The translations under genes were made by a program, and so were the position numbers. A model generated the notes under the pieces. The model was not told the origin of the DNA, ran no database searches, and saw only the letters and a program-made list of their open reading frames with translations. A stretch of DNA of 64,000 nt from positions 48,367,693-48,431,692 of the forward strand of contig NC_133103.1 in the NCBI RefSeq assembly GCF_022965805.1, read 5' to 3'. Positions 52,187 to 64,000 of the stretch are shown in pieces. Positions within the stretch are counted from its first letter, which is position 1, and each line of letters begins with the position of its first letter. Origin of the DNA: Primulina eburnea. Lineage: Eukaryota; Streptophyta; Magnoliopsida; Lamiales; Gesneriaceae.

Positions 52187-53919
52187 TGTTGGGGCCCGTG
52201 CTCCTGATTAATATTTAATGACCAAAACAACCAGGATTTATTAATGTAAACAGCGAAAGCGGTTAAAATTTTCCATTTGGGCCTACAGAAATTTCGACAT
52301 GACCTATTCGTAAATAAGACATCCCAAAAAAACTCAAAACATCACAAATAATATTTATATACTCGAAATAAAGTCACAACATCAATTCACAACCTATAGC
52401 CGCACTGACCAGGACTAAACACATGCAGAGCCGACAAGGCTCGATCACACAACTATCAATTCAAAACATCGTAAAAATAACAGTACAGCTACACGGGGCA
52501 TCTCCCCGATAAATGTACGACGAACCAGTAATATTACGACAAATATAACTGACATGGAATAAAATCAAGTAAAATGCCAATGCGTGTCGGTAACAACAAA
52601 ATAATTGATACCAAGCGGAGTCCAAATGAAACGCATCAGCAACAAGAACAGTGGCCACCCGTGCCAGGACTGCAACAACGTAATATCATGCCGCCGCTCA
52701 TCCATGCACGTAGCATCGAGGGTACGGAAGCGACCCGCTCAGCCCTCATGCAAATCATCAGGAGTGCTAATCCTACCCACCCACTCCATCGATGACGCAG
52801 CAACTCGATAGATCAATAATAATAGCAATCAACGGAGTCAAGGCTCGAAATGCTATGCACTAATAAGATCAACTCGAATAAATGCATGAATGCAATCATG
52901 TATTCACAGAAGCACATAAAACACGCCATAACTCATTAAAAATACTCAACGTCATTCTACATCGCTATAGACGTCATAATAAAATAGTTCATGCGTACCT
53001 CAACTGACTTAAATTTACCACGAAATATCTTAAATCCTCAAGAAAGTCCTAAATCACCTGAATATTAATTTAAATGGTCTTATTATCATATAAAAATTCC
53101 AGAACCATTTAAATTCACTAAAATCCAATTTCAACTATTTAGGCATTTTAAATTCCTAAAATTCCAATATTCGACTAAAATGCCTAAAATCAATTATTTC
53201 AATTTTATCGTCGCAAAATATTCTTTTTAGCTTTAAATGACGCTAAACTAATATTTAAGCGACTGCGATAAATTCTAAGTTTACCAGATTATACCTCCAA
53301 CTCGCACAATTCCGGAACCTACAACAATAACCCAATAATTAATCACTAATGATACATTATTTGAGTCGAAATTGAATTAACTTCACGTAGGTAACAATTC
53401 GCACCGAGATAGCTTGTAATCCGAACAACAGTGGCTGAAACCGAGCCTCAACCAAAGCTAACCGACAACATGCGGCAAACTCGCCGGAGAAGATGACCGG
53501 AATTACGCTGAAAATAGAGGGTTCTCGAAAATTTGCAAAAGTAGTATCAAAAGAAAGCTTATGACATAAGAAACAAAACCCCTCAATCACTTTTTAGTTT
53601 TGAGCGGCAAAAGACGGCGAATTTAGCGGTGAAAGCAGCGGCGTTTTTCGCGCGGTTTTCGGAAATCACGATTTTAGTGCTATCAATGGATAGCTTTCAT
53701 CGAGAGGATTCCGAAACTATGCTTATTTTAGAAAATCGGTGACCGACGGTGGAGTTACGGGCGGTCAAAGGCGGAAGAAAATTGTTTCAATTTTTTTACA
53801 CACGGTCGGGGAGAGAGAAACGAAATTTCACATTTCTTTTTTTTTTTTAATTTATTTATTTAATCAAAATGGGCCGGGCTTGGGGAAAGTGTTTGGGCTT
53901 TGGGAAATGGGCTCTCACA
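52187..53919 (-). repeat. 5' LTR of the chromovirus
   Basis: 1733 bp, opening on the + strand as TGTTGGGGCCCGTGC and closing GGGCTCTCACA. It keeps the unoccupied target (ATTAATGTAAACAG) of the nested gag-only element. Confidence 0.93.
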
Positions 53920-54371
53920 TCAGCAAACATGGCAGGGCAAAAAATCTGTGACTCCAAAGTTAGCATGAATACATATATGCATTAGAACCACGATTTCATT
54001 TTAATCATCGGCTATACCATGACATATCCATGACTCTTTCTAACGACTCTATCATGCAATAATTTTTTTTTTAAAACCAAACTAGACTCAACCGTGCAGG
54101 GAATAACTAATCATGCAATTCTTAAAAACGAATTAACAACTGAACTCAAAAGCAACTGAAACTCAAAAGCAGAATTAACGACTCCAACTTAAGTACGTGC
54201 ATTGTCCCCAATGGACAATAATAAACCAAGAAAAACAGTCGCCTGATAGCTCAACCTCCTCTTCATCATCATCATACTCAATGTCATCCTCAATAGGTCT
54301 GTGTGAAAATGTTGGCGGTGGTGGGAATGGCTCATCGAATGGACTAGTCGCAGGGAAACGCTGTGCAAGAA

Positions 54372-55000
54372 CTCAATTAAAATCGTGCACGTACTCCATG
54401 TGCTCGCGTGTGATTCGCCACTGTCTCCTCATCATGCGCTCTCAATTCATCGAGACGGTGGCGGCTGGTCTCTCCACTGCCGGTCTCCGCATGTCGTGTG
54501 TGTGATGGCTGTGGGGCGGACTGTGAGTGTGCTCTACTCCCTGAAGCTTCTCCCGAACCACTAGTAATATGTCTACTTCTCTTATCCCTCAGGAGGTGCT
54601 CAACCAATGAGATATCATCTTTCGTCCACAGCAGTGCCTCACTATCATCCCAAGTAATCCCCGCTACATGGCAGAGGTCAGTGATCGTCGACGAATGGGG
54701 CATGCTAACAGTGGATGTGCCGCGAGCAGCCTGGAAAATCGAAGTCATAATTCACTCGGCATGCGTCCACTGTCCTGCCGGTGATGATACAATAAACCAA
54801 TGCTGCCTTCGTCTTTGTCACTTCAGATACATGCCCAGATGGCATCAACCGCGAGGCTACAAAGTGGAACTGGTTGTACGCCTCTTTCTTCATAGATGTC
54901 GCAGGGAATGTGACCGGAGCTCATTGATTGTTGAGTTTCCAAACCTTGCCGGCTCACAAAGTGTGGTTATGATTGTCTCGTCGGGATAAGCCTCTCACAT
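54372..55000 (-). pseudogene. Athila third frame (plant transposon protein/env-like), broken
   Basis: Two minus-strand pieces, about 54893-54705 and 54748-54377, carry the motifs HFVASRLMPSGHVSEVTKTK, CIITGRTVDACRV and GITWDDSEALLWTKDD. These resemble the putative plant transposon protein domain found downstream of pol in Athila elements. The frames are shifted between pieces. Function of this domain is unknown. Confidence 0.6.
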
Positions 55001-55227
55001 GAATAACGTGTACTCATCTAGGTAGTAATCAGACATCGAGTACAAATAATTGATTGTTTTGCTATCAAAAACAGCCATCCGCCCCCGAATCTTCACGTGA
55101 TAACCTTCATGTTTAACCTTTAGGAGACATTACAGCGTCAGCCGGTAATGCTAGTGCCACTTTATACTTCACACTGTATTTAGCCAAAAGTGAGTTGAAT
55201 TATTACAAAAATACAACACGAGCATCA

Positions 55228-57039
55228 TTAGTATTGGTGGCAATTGTTTCCACCCATTTCGAGACATAATCCACGGCTAGCAAAATGTAATATTACCAAA
55301 AGAAGGGGGTCAAAAAGTTCCACTTCTATTATATTTGTCAGTGGTAATTCGTGACGCCTAGATATGTTTCGTAACCTTTGACATTTATCACATGATTTCA
55401 CTAGGATATAGCTATCTTTAAACAATTTAGGCCAATAAAAACCAGAATGCAATACCTTAGACTGCAATATCACATGATTTCACATCTACTATTAACTTGG
55501 TCAGCACATCTCTTATACATGAAAGGATCATCCCAAAAAAAAAATTGATATCATGGAAGAACTTATTTTCTGATGATGGCTCAAATCTGGAGAGAGGATA
55601 CCACAAGACAAAAAATTCACAATATTAGCAAACCAAGGAAGTAAAGAGTTTACCTCAAAGAGTTGCTCATCCGAAAACGTTTCACGCATAGCTCCCTCTT
55701 CTTTCTTCTCCACCAGCTCAAGTCTCGACAAGTGGCCTGCCACTTGATTCTCACTTCCTTTCTTATCTTTGACCTCGAAGTCAAATTCTTGTAGTAGCAA
55801 AATCCACCTTATCAAGCATGATTTTACGTCCTTCTTGGCGAATAGGTAGCGAATAGCTGCGTGGTCAGTAAAAACTACCTTTGTGCCGATCAAATAGGGC
55901 CTGAATTAGTCGAAAGCAAACACTACTGCAAGCATCTCCTTCTCAGTCGTAGTGTAATTTTGTTGCGCGACATCCATTGTGCAGCTTGCGTAGTAGATTA
56001 TCCTAAACATTTTTTCCCTTCTTTGGCCCAACACAGCGCTCACTGCATAATCACTCGCATAACACATTAGCTCAAAGGGCTCCTTCTAGTCATGCACTAT
56101 CATAATCAGCGCAGTCACCAAAGCCTTCTTGATCTTCTCAAATGCCTGCAAACAATCATCATCGAAATTAAAAGTAGACTCTTTTTCAAGCAAACTACAC
56201 AGAGGTTTAGTGATCTTAGAGAAATCTTTAATAAATCTATGATAAAACCTCGCATGTCCTAAAAAGCTCTTTGGTGGAGAAAGTTTTTCGCTTGCAACCA
56301 CTTTAGCCCGGTCTACCTATAATCCCCTAGAAGACACTTTATGTCCAAGAACAATACCCCCATGAACCATAAAGTGGCATTTCTCTCAATTAAGAACTAG
56401 GTTCTTTTCTTGACATCTCTGCAAAACAATGGATGTTATGTAAACAATGATCAAATGAAAAGTCGAATACCGAGAAGTCGTCCATGAAGACTCTACTATG
56501 TTTGCAAATATGACCATCATACACCTCTGAAAAGTAGCAGGAGCATTGCATAGCCCAAAAAGCATTCTCCTAAAAGCGAACGTGTATAGTCTTCTCATGA
56601 TCCTCTGGCGCTATAGAATCTGATTATAACCTGAATAACCATCTAAAAAACAATAATGACAATAACCAGCAAGTTTATCAAGCATTTGATCAATAAAAGA
56701 TAGTGAAAAATGATCTTTACGTGTGTCATTGTTGAAATTTTTATAATCAATACATACTCACCACCCAATTACAGTATGAGTAGATATTAGTTCATCATTT
56801 TCATTTCTAACCACATTTATTCCGCCTTTTTTAGGTACAACTTGCACGGGAGATACCCAACTACTGTCATAAATAGCATAAATCACAAAAGCATTTAACA
56901 ATTTCAGTACCTCATTTTTTACAACTTCTTTCATCGTTGGGTTCAACCTCCTCTTATGATCCACATAAGGAGTATACGACTCCTCCATCAAAATTCGCAA
57001 CCTACCTAAAGCAGTCTTATATTTCTTCAACACTCTCAA
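55228..57039 (-). pseudogene. Athila-like pol fragments
   Basis: From high to low: the start of reverse transcriptase (RRLNPTMKEVVKNEVLKLL, SSWVSPVQVVPKKGG) at 57039-56758; FAFRRMLFGLCNAPATFQRC at 56598-56500; FLGHARFYHRFIKDFSKI at 56260-56190; RNase H ([19 protein letters not shown]) near 55880-55820; and the integrase zinc-finger end (GFYWPKLFKDSY, CDKCQR) near 55440-55370. Many stops and shifts separate these. The integrase core is not recognisable. Confidence 0.75.
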
Positions 57040-57175
57040 TAGTTTATATTTTCATCACAAGAAAGGGAGGAAGAAATGATCACCGGATGCAGTAAGGTGA
57101 TAGTGGTTGTTGGTTTGGCCTCTCTAAGCTCCAATTTCCTGTAAATAGAAAATGACATCAAATTAATACTTGCTC

Positions 57176-58297
57176 CTAAATCACATAAAGCTCTAATTTA
57201 GAACCACCAATAAAGCAAGAAATAGTAAAATTCCCTGGATCTTTTAATTTTTGTGACAGCTTCTTTTGCAGAATGACGCTACACTCATCAGTCAGCTTCA
57301 TAGTCTCATACTCATGCAACTTCATCTTCTTTGACATCACATCTTTAATGAATTTTGCATAATTCGGCATTTTCCCCAAAGTATCAGCAAATGGTATGTT
57401 GATGTGTATCTTCTTAAAAATCTCTAAGAATTTTGCAAACTGATATGGAAGAGTTTGCATAGGGGGAAGGTTACCTCGATATCTTCCATGGCCACCAAAG
57501 TTCCTGTTGTTGATGTATTGAGCTTCTTCAGGAAGAGATGTTTCTTCAGCAACTATCGATAGACCTTCAGTCTCTGTTGTGCTCACTTTATTCATAGCTG
57601 CTATTTGTGTGGTCAGCGTAGATACTTGAGCAGTGAGTGACGTAATAGGATCCACAACATAAATTCCAGCTGTCCTCTTTATTTCTGATCTCTCAGACGG
57701 CCACTGGTAGCTATTTATAGTCATCTGCTCAAGCAAGTCATAAGCTTGATCAGGAGATTTGGCAAATATCGTGCCACCAGCCGCTGCATCTAATGTTCCT
57801 CGTGTCTGACCATTCAACCCGTTATAGAAAAGCTCAATATGTACCCAGTCTTCAAAACCATTACTCGGGCACTTTCTCAGTAGCTCCTTGTATCTTTCCC
57901 ATGTCTCATATAATTGCTCAAAGTAAGTTTGCATAAAAGTGTTGATCTCAATCTTCAACTGTGCAGACTTTGCAGGGATAAAATATTTAGCAAGGAACTT
58001 TGTTGCCAACTCCTGCCATGTTTTTATGCTCCCCAGTGGAAGCGATTGGAGCCATCCTCTTGCTTGGTCCCTAAGAAAAATTGGAAATAAACACAATCTA
58101 ATAATATCATCAGGAACATTATTAATTTTTGTCGTATCCGTGATCTCCAGGAAAATCCTCAAATGAACGTGAGGATCAGAAGTAGCAGTTCTAGCAAACT
58201 GATTTTGTTGAACCATATTGATCAGAGCAGGCTTCAGCTCAAAATTATTGGCGTTGATGGTTCCTCGATCAATGCCAGAATAATGAGTGTTGATCAC
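57176..58297 (-). pseudogene. Athila-like gag
   Basis: The frame of 373 residues includes NNFELKPALINMVQQNQF, RDQARGWLQSLPLGSIKTW, ATKFLAKYFIPAKSAQLK and CPSNGFEDW, all typical of Athila/Tat capsid. It opens with GTG, and an upstream frame (about 58385-58290) seems to carry the real N-terminus, so a frameshift lies near 58295. Gag forms the retrotransposon particle; this copy is probably not functional. Confidence 0.8.
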
Positions 58298-58460
58298 TGG
58301 TCCGTAAGGGATCTCTTATAGGTATAGCTTCTGACAGGTTATGTCTGTCATTCTCTCTGTTTTCGACCATTGCTTGGATTTCTTCCCTTCTCACTTTTCT
58401 TTTCGATCTTCGGATAAAAAATAAGCCAGTTTGTCAAACAGATAAGATAAACAAATCAGT

Positions 58461-61400
58461 AGCTTAAACCATCAGCAACACTTTGTAATGATTTGGAGAA
58501 AGATTATGGGGATAGAAAAAACAAGAACCAAGAAAATACATTGAAAAAACAGCTTGTACTCAATCATATAGATTATAGATTATGGATAAAAATAAGCATG
58601 ATAAATTAAATAACCAGTTTGTTCGAACTAAATATCTTATTGCAGATGTGTGTTCATACAATATGAACAATCGCAAATGAGAAAGTAGAAATAGGATCAG
58701 TTTGAAAGGATCAACGAATTCCAATGAATCAATTACCTTGATTGAAAGGATCAGATTGAAAGGATCAACGAATTCCAATGAATCAACGAAATAGGATCAG
58801 TTTGAATCCAATGAAAGGATCAACGCTGGAGCGAGAACTTTCAGCATCCACACTTGTAGAGCCAGTTCTCTGATTTAACAATCCCGACATGATTTGGGTG
58901 ACGAAAAGCGACATTACCTTGATTGAAAGTCAAGTGCAACGAGGAAACTCGCGAAATAGCATTAAATTGGCAATCTTGAGGACTATCAACAAATTGAATC
59001 TAATATTTGTTATTACCAGCATATATCACCTTTCCATACCATATTGTATACCAGATTTCACAATTCTACACTAGAGAAGGTAACACAGTGATAAAATGAA
59101 CAATCATCATGCATCGTCTTCATATTTTAAGGTCAACACATGTAGGATACAAGTGTAACATGGAAATTTTGAAACTAGCAGTCATACAAATTGAGCAACA
59201 TAACATTGAAAAACTTTATCTAAAACTTAGAACCAACGCATTCTTAAAACATTTGAAATATTCGGGAAAGTTTTAAACACATTTTATGTGCACAAGTCCA
59301 AAATAAAAAAATCATGTTAATTAGATAAAATCTCTTTATCAGTGTTCCTAATCTGAAGCAATTTGCTCCACATGCAAAGATGCCATTGAAGGCACGCATA
59401 CCCACCCCCACCCCCACCCCCACGGTTGTTTCAATTTTTCTCCTTTCAACAAAGAGGATCTGGTAGAAAAGACAGTTACATCTCCAACAGCAAAAAATGA
59501 TCTCACTTTCCAGTTCATGGCCAGAAATTAAGAAAAATCAACCCTTTCCCAAATAGCATGAATTGTACTCCCAAAATCAAGAAGTAAATACCTCTTCTGA
59601 TTTTTTTTAAAATAAGAATAATTGACAAACCTTCATCAAAAGTTGTGATACGTCCTTCATAGAGGAGACACATTCCTCTGTTAAATTTTCCACATAAACA
59701 CCACTGTTAACATCTTCTCTGATCTGAAAAGAGATAAAAATATAGCTAAATTATATATATTTGAAGAAATCATCCATTGGATACATCCATAAATGAAGAA
59801 AATACTCTGTTCTATTACCTGGAGATTCTTTTGACTTGGATCCAATAAATCAGTTATTTGTTCATTGTAAATCTGTTAGCACAATGCTCAATGTAATCAC
59901 CAGAAAATTAATGAAACACAATGCATGGAAAAATAAGCATAGCACAAAAAATATACATGACACCTACCTCAAGGAAAGAGCAGCGGCGCATAAACACAAG
60001 TTTTCTGTCAGCTTGCTTGACTTGCTCCTACAGGGAAAAGATACAAAGCATAAAATTTTAAAATATCATAAAGCCAAAATTGCTAGCACACTAAGTGGTT
60101 TAGACTTTACTACTTCAAATAACAGATTTGTTAGTCTAATAATGTTAAATACCATATCAATCCTTTCAAAGAGCCAGTGGAAAACACGTGGCGCTAAACC
60201 TTGTTGTTCTTCTTCCAACAAAGAATTTGATGCACCCCAAATGGTGTATGTCTTCCTTCCCACTCCCAGTCTGATATATCAAATTATGGACATGCTATCT
60301 TCAGCACACAAGTAGAACTAATCATTGCTGAAAATCTTCCACATGCATGTAATTCTGTTAGCTGTATTTTTACAAATCATCCGAGTACTATGATAAAATC
60401 CATTACAGAATGATATACCTGTCCATAAGCAAATACAGAGCTGTTCAACCCAGCAAGGCAATTTTCAACAAGTGGTGCACCCACGAGCTGGAAAATATCC
60501 ATCTGAAAAAAGATTTTCCCAAAAATGAGTTACTTATTTCATTTGTTATCTCGCTGCAAATGTTTACAATAAAGATTAGTAAAAAGTAAGGTTTCTTGCC
60601 TGGTTTGACTCAATATCAGCAATCGAGTCAAATGTAAATGTTTGTCCTGCTATTGATAAAGATTTGCAATTTTTTGAGCCACGTGCGGCCCTTCTTCTTC
60701 ATTCTTATTTGGTGGTCTCACTCGGACTATGACCTAAATCACATGTTTAAATCAAATTAATATGAACCATTAAACTGATAAGAATTTTGTCAGAAGACGC
60801 GGATTCTGAAACAAACTACATTAAAAACGTATTAGCCAGGTTCAAATTCCATCAACTGACCCCCATCATCTTGAACAGACATTTGGGATCCTTTGAGGGA
60901 TGAAAAAAAGCAAAATGGGTTCAACTGAAATTTCAGATAGTATTTGGAGTCAATATTAACTGGAGCATACAACTACTGAAGTACTATATTGTACTATATA
61001 CAGCATCCTGAATGAAATCAAGTAAATCCAGAATTGGAGCAAACCAGAAACTAGAACAAATCAATGTACAAAACATAGGTTTTCTCAAAGAAAAATAAAA
61101 ACTTAAAACATGACACAACCGAAATCAAGAAGTAAGAACATCATCAACTAGTTTAAGTTTAGTTGCCTCAAAGTAGGTAGGCCAAAAATCAAAACGGAGA
61201 AAACAAGTAAGTAGCAGACTATTCTTCACTGACTACTTCAAATGAGAAAAATTTACATAATACCAAAACCTTAATTCCATCAGAGAATAAGTTCAAAAAT
61301 CGCCTCAACAAAGATCTCAGTAAAATCAGAGTTTATCTCAGTCCAAAGAAATGAAAGAAGAAAACAAACCAAAATCCATATGAAACATTTTAAATAACCA

Positions 61401-61954
61401 GAAAGGGTATTTAGTGACAAAGAATACAGATCCCAAAGCCGCAGCAGCCGCAGAAAAACAGAATACTAGAAATCTTTAAAATATATGAATTCAGAAGACA
61501 ACAAAACGCTCAATTGCGATTACCTGAAAACAAAACACAGAATTCACAAAGCACAGACACCAAAATTATATAGTTTGTAGTTCAGTTCAACTCATTTAAA
61601 AACAAGAAAGAATAAAGAAATGACCTTAACCCCAGAATCCGAGGAATTCACTGGCACCACACCATTCTCCAAAGCCGCAGCGGACTCCACACCGAGCTTG
61701 CGCTTGAGAGGTGGCCTAGGCGGAAGTGGGCTCTTCAACTTAAAAGGAACGGAGGATGGCGATGAAGTGACGTTAAGATCTGAATTTATCGGCTGCGCGT
61801 TCTCTTTTGACGATGATTTGTGCTTCCGTATGCTAGGGTTCGGTGTGCCGGGCTTCGATTTGGGGTTCGGGGACGAAAATAATGGAGCATTGACCGCAGT
61901 TTCATGGTGATTTTCTCTCAAGATTTGGTTACGCGGTACCATGAAATGCTTCAT
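58461..61954 (-). pseudogene. Truncated duplicate of the PAKRP1-type kinesin gene (exons 1-9)
   Basis: Exon equivalents: 61954-61625, 60733-60600, 60502-60419, 60270-60153, 60027-59968, 59872-59819, 59723-59631, a damaged exon 8 near 58887-58815, and the first bases of exon 9 near 58488-58461. Exon 1 is intact (110 codons, three alanines fewer than the full gene). Exon 2 has a 4-base deletion near 60660. Exon 4 has a 4-base insertion next to the P-loop (TTCC duplicated near 60255). The exon 8 acceptor AG is CG (near 58886), the exon 9 acceptor AG is AA, and exon 8 is partly replaced by scrambled repeats. The frameshifts and lost splice sites make this a pseudogene. Exons 10-16 are absent. Confidence 0.93.
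58690..58830. repeat. Scrambled local repeats in pseudogene exon 8
   Basis: GATTGAAAGGATCA-type blocks and CAACGAATTCCAATGAATCA occur two or three times in this short stretch. Copy 1 has each block only once or not at all. The 3' half of exon 8 has been lost here. Confidence 0.8.
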
Positions 61955-62019
61955 TTTCTGGAACGGAGAATGGAGAAGGTGGGACTTCGTTGGGGAGAGA
62001 GAGTTTAGAGAGAGAAAGG

Positions 62020-62030
62020 TAGCCGTTGGA
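62020..62030 (-). promoter_or_regulatory. MSA element retained in the kinesin pseudogene promoter
   Basis: The same TCCAACGGCTA (minus strand) as in the intact gene. The broken copy may therefore still be transcribed in dividing cells. Confidence 0.55.
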
Positions 62031-62521
62031 GCAGAGGGACAGGTTTGATTTGAATTTGGGGAAAACTGAATTTACATTTTTTTATTTTAATTTTAAATTT
62101 GGACAGCTCATCGAAATGGATCTGGACTTGAGATTGGAATTGGGCTTCAAAAATTGGGCCTCAGATGAATCGACTCTCACTCGGGCCTCAATTTTGGACC
62201 AGGCTCCATTAAACGAAACCCCAAAGCTAATTAATTGTGACCGTTGTATTCAAAATCTAAATAAATATTATTGATTTAATATAGACGACGATATTTTATA
62301 GTTCATCTGACATGAAAATTCTAAATTTGAAATTAAATCTAAAGTCTGGTTCCATAATCAATTTTAATGAACTATTACGATATTAAATCCTAATAAACCG
62401 GAAAATAATACTCGATATAACAAGGAAAATAGGTTCAAGAAATCATAAAAATGGCATGTAAATTTGCAAATAATTTCTCATGATTTCACAATCAAATTAA
62501 TTAATAATTATATTATTGTTT

Positions 62522-62526
<5 letters not shown>

Positions 62527-62577
<51 letters not shown>
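62527..62577. repeat. AT microsatellite
   Basis: About 25 AT units, in a part of duplication copy 2 with no counterpart in copy 1. Confidence 0.9.
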
Positions 62578-62581
<4 letters not shown>

Positions 62582-62822
62582 CAACAATATAATTCGGATA
62601 TTATGGGAATATGTGCCATGGCTCGTAAAATTTATGAAGGATATGAACAATTTGATGTCATCCTTTTACGTAGTTTTCAATATTAAATTGGCTCAACTCT
62701 AAGTTTTGGACCATCGATCTGTGGTTAGATAGATATGCTTCCCTAGTTAAATAACAATTTTTTTCCAGAATACAAGTTATATTTATTTATGCAAATCACA
62801 TATATTTTTGTCCTACCCTCTT

Positions 62823-64000
62823 CTTTTTCTTTTTTTATTTAATGAAAATGAATTCCATTAAATAAGTAAAAAAAGTTTACAGTATAACTACACTGGACAT
62901 CTCCAGGAATTCAACAACAAGCATAATGCATTAACTAATGTCATAAATCCGTACAATAAAGTGCATAACTAGCACCCGGAAAACAATGAAATATGCGTAT
63001 CATGATCTTCCTAATCGTCTGCCCCAAATCTGGTATCTCATTCTCAAAGAGTGCTCGGTTTCTTAAGCTCCATACTTGATACGCCGTAGCAGCAAATGCA
63101 GTGCATCTCATTCTGGCCAATATCGAATTGCCCCGATAGATCGTTCTATACGCCCGCAAGACTGCCGATGTTGATCCCATGATCTTCCCCATTCCCAACC
63201 ACTCACGGATGACGTTCCAATACCACTCGAAATAGGGCAGCCAACAAGTGCTGAACAGATTCATCTCCGAGATTACAAAGCGCACAACGTTTGTTAGTCA
63301 CATACGGTTGCCTATCCCGAGTAAGAAGTTTACCATATGCTATTAACCAACTATAAATCGATGTTTAAGGAATATACATGTATTCCTCAAGAGAGGTTTC
63401 AACGGCCATCTCCCTATTTTCCTCACAAAGAAATCATACGCTCTGTTTAATCCATGATGACAATCAAACGAGCTATGAAGGCGTGTAATCGCAACATCTA
63501 CCAAGCCACATTCAAGAACAATCTCATCACGAATACTGATAATCTGCTTAATCAACGATGATTCATCCTTTTTCCAAGTCCAATACCACACTCCCCCAGG
63601 TTCATTGTATACTTGATTAACCCAATGTATCCATAGACTATCATGTTTCTAGTGAATTTTTCATAGTTTTTGTGATCAAGGCTTTATTCCAGACCTTCAA
63701 GTTTTTCAACCCCATTCCCGCATCCTCTATTGGTTTACAAATCATATCCCAAACAATGGGTGGATGTTTTGTCGGCCATACAAACTTCCAACAGAGGGTT
63801 TGAATGGTATTAATTATGCAAATCGGTATTGGTATTCGGTACCTTGCACAACTGATATGATAAGTTCTAGCTTCCTTGCATATGATAGAGAATGTCTCGA
63901 CCAAGAGTTAATATTTGCAGCAATCGCATCAACAAGCAAGTGATAGTCTGAGGATCTGAGTTTCCTCACAGCCAATGGAACACCAAGGTATCGGAATGGA
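62823..64000 (-). mobile_element. 3' end of a LINE retrotransposon
   Basis: Minus-strand frames 63904-63641, 63591-63343 and 63285-62941 form the end of a plant LINE ORF2. They hold PIVWDMICKPIEDAGMGLKN and WNKALITK after reverse transcriptase, then KHRFIVG, CALCNLGDESVQH (near 63285-63245) and AYQVWSLRNRALFE of the zf-RVT domain. The frame is broken at least twice, once within zf-RVT near 63245. The minus strand then runs into an A-rich tail (AAATAAAAAAAGAAAAAGAA, about 62842-62823), which marks the 3' end. The 5' part lies beyond the window. Confidence 0.85.

Larger units (their letters stand above)
53925..58435 (-). mobile_element. Athila-like Ty3/gypsy retrotransposon, 5'-truncated
   Basis: The minus-strand order is gag (58297-57176), pol fragments (57039-55228), then a third frame (about 55000-54372), as in Athila elements. 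After the last frame the minus strand reads CCATTGGGGACAATGC near 54215-54200, a motif I associate with the end of Athila/Tat coding regions. The 5' LTR and primer site are missing: the sequence changes to duplicated kinesin DNA at about 58460. Together with 35124-37488 this forms one element split by the chromovirus. Confidence 0.75.
58461..62822. repeat. Segmental duplication, copy 2
   Basis: It matches 27268-33247 in the same orientation. It lacks the solo LTR and contains a long AT run (62527-62577). Its left edge meets Athila sequence and its right edge meets the A-rich tail of a LINE. Confidence 0.9.

Overview
The window is nuclear DNA of a flowering plant, almost certainly a eudicot. 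It is AT-rich, has intron-bearing genes with plant-type splice sites, plant-specific gene families, and many plant LTR retrotransposons. An asterid, perhaps in the Lamiales, is my guess; it rests only on my memory of the small repeat family with GTGAGAC/GTCTCAC ends and is weak.

Layout. (1) 1-6.3 kb: an intronless LRR receptor kinase of the MSP1/EMS1 type on the + strand, probably with a 5'-UTR intron. (2) 6.3-11.4 kb: intergenic DNA carrying five copies of one short palindrome-ended repeat. (3) 11.4-14.2 kb: a seven-exon bHLH transcription factor (bHLH62/78 group, + strand) with a TATA box and a tandem NAGNAG acceptor at its last exon. (4) 16.1-18.5 kb: a decayed Tat-like Ty3/gypsy 5' LTR plus gag. 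(5) 18.5-22.2 kb: gene-free, with a cluster of three near-perfect palindromes. (6) 22.2-30.7 kb: a complete 16-exon phragmoplast kinesin (PAKRP1/KIN-12A type, - strand) with a perfect mitosis-specific-activator site upstream. (7) 31.7-33.2 kb: a solo LTR. (8) About 35.1-58.4 kb: a nested stack of retrotransposons. An Athila-like element (- strand) is split by a chromovirus (37489-53919, target duplication TCAGC). The 3' LTR of that chromovirus is itself split by a gag-only LTR element (37549-45292, target duplication AATGT). (9) 58.5-62.8 kb: a second, broken copy of the 5' half of the kinesin gene and its upstream DNA. (10) 62.8-64.0 kb: the 3' end of a LINE on the - strand.

The three host genes show no functional link. 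They would act in cell-surface signalling, transcription and cytokinesis. The main story is structural: a partial segmental duplication of the kinesin gene, then separation and erosion by retroelements. The relative order of events can be read from target-site duplications and empty sites inside the window. Exon coordinates were worked out by hand from reading frame, splice sites and remembered family structure; they have not been checked against transcripts.
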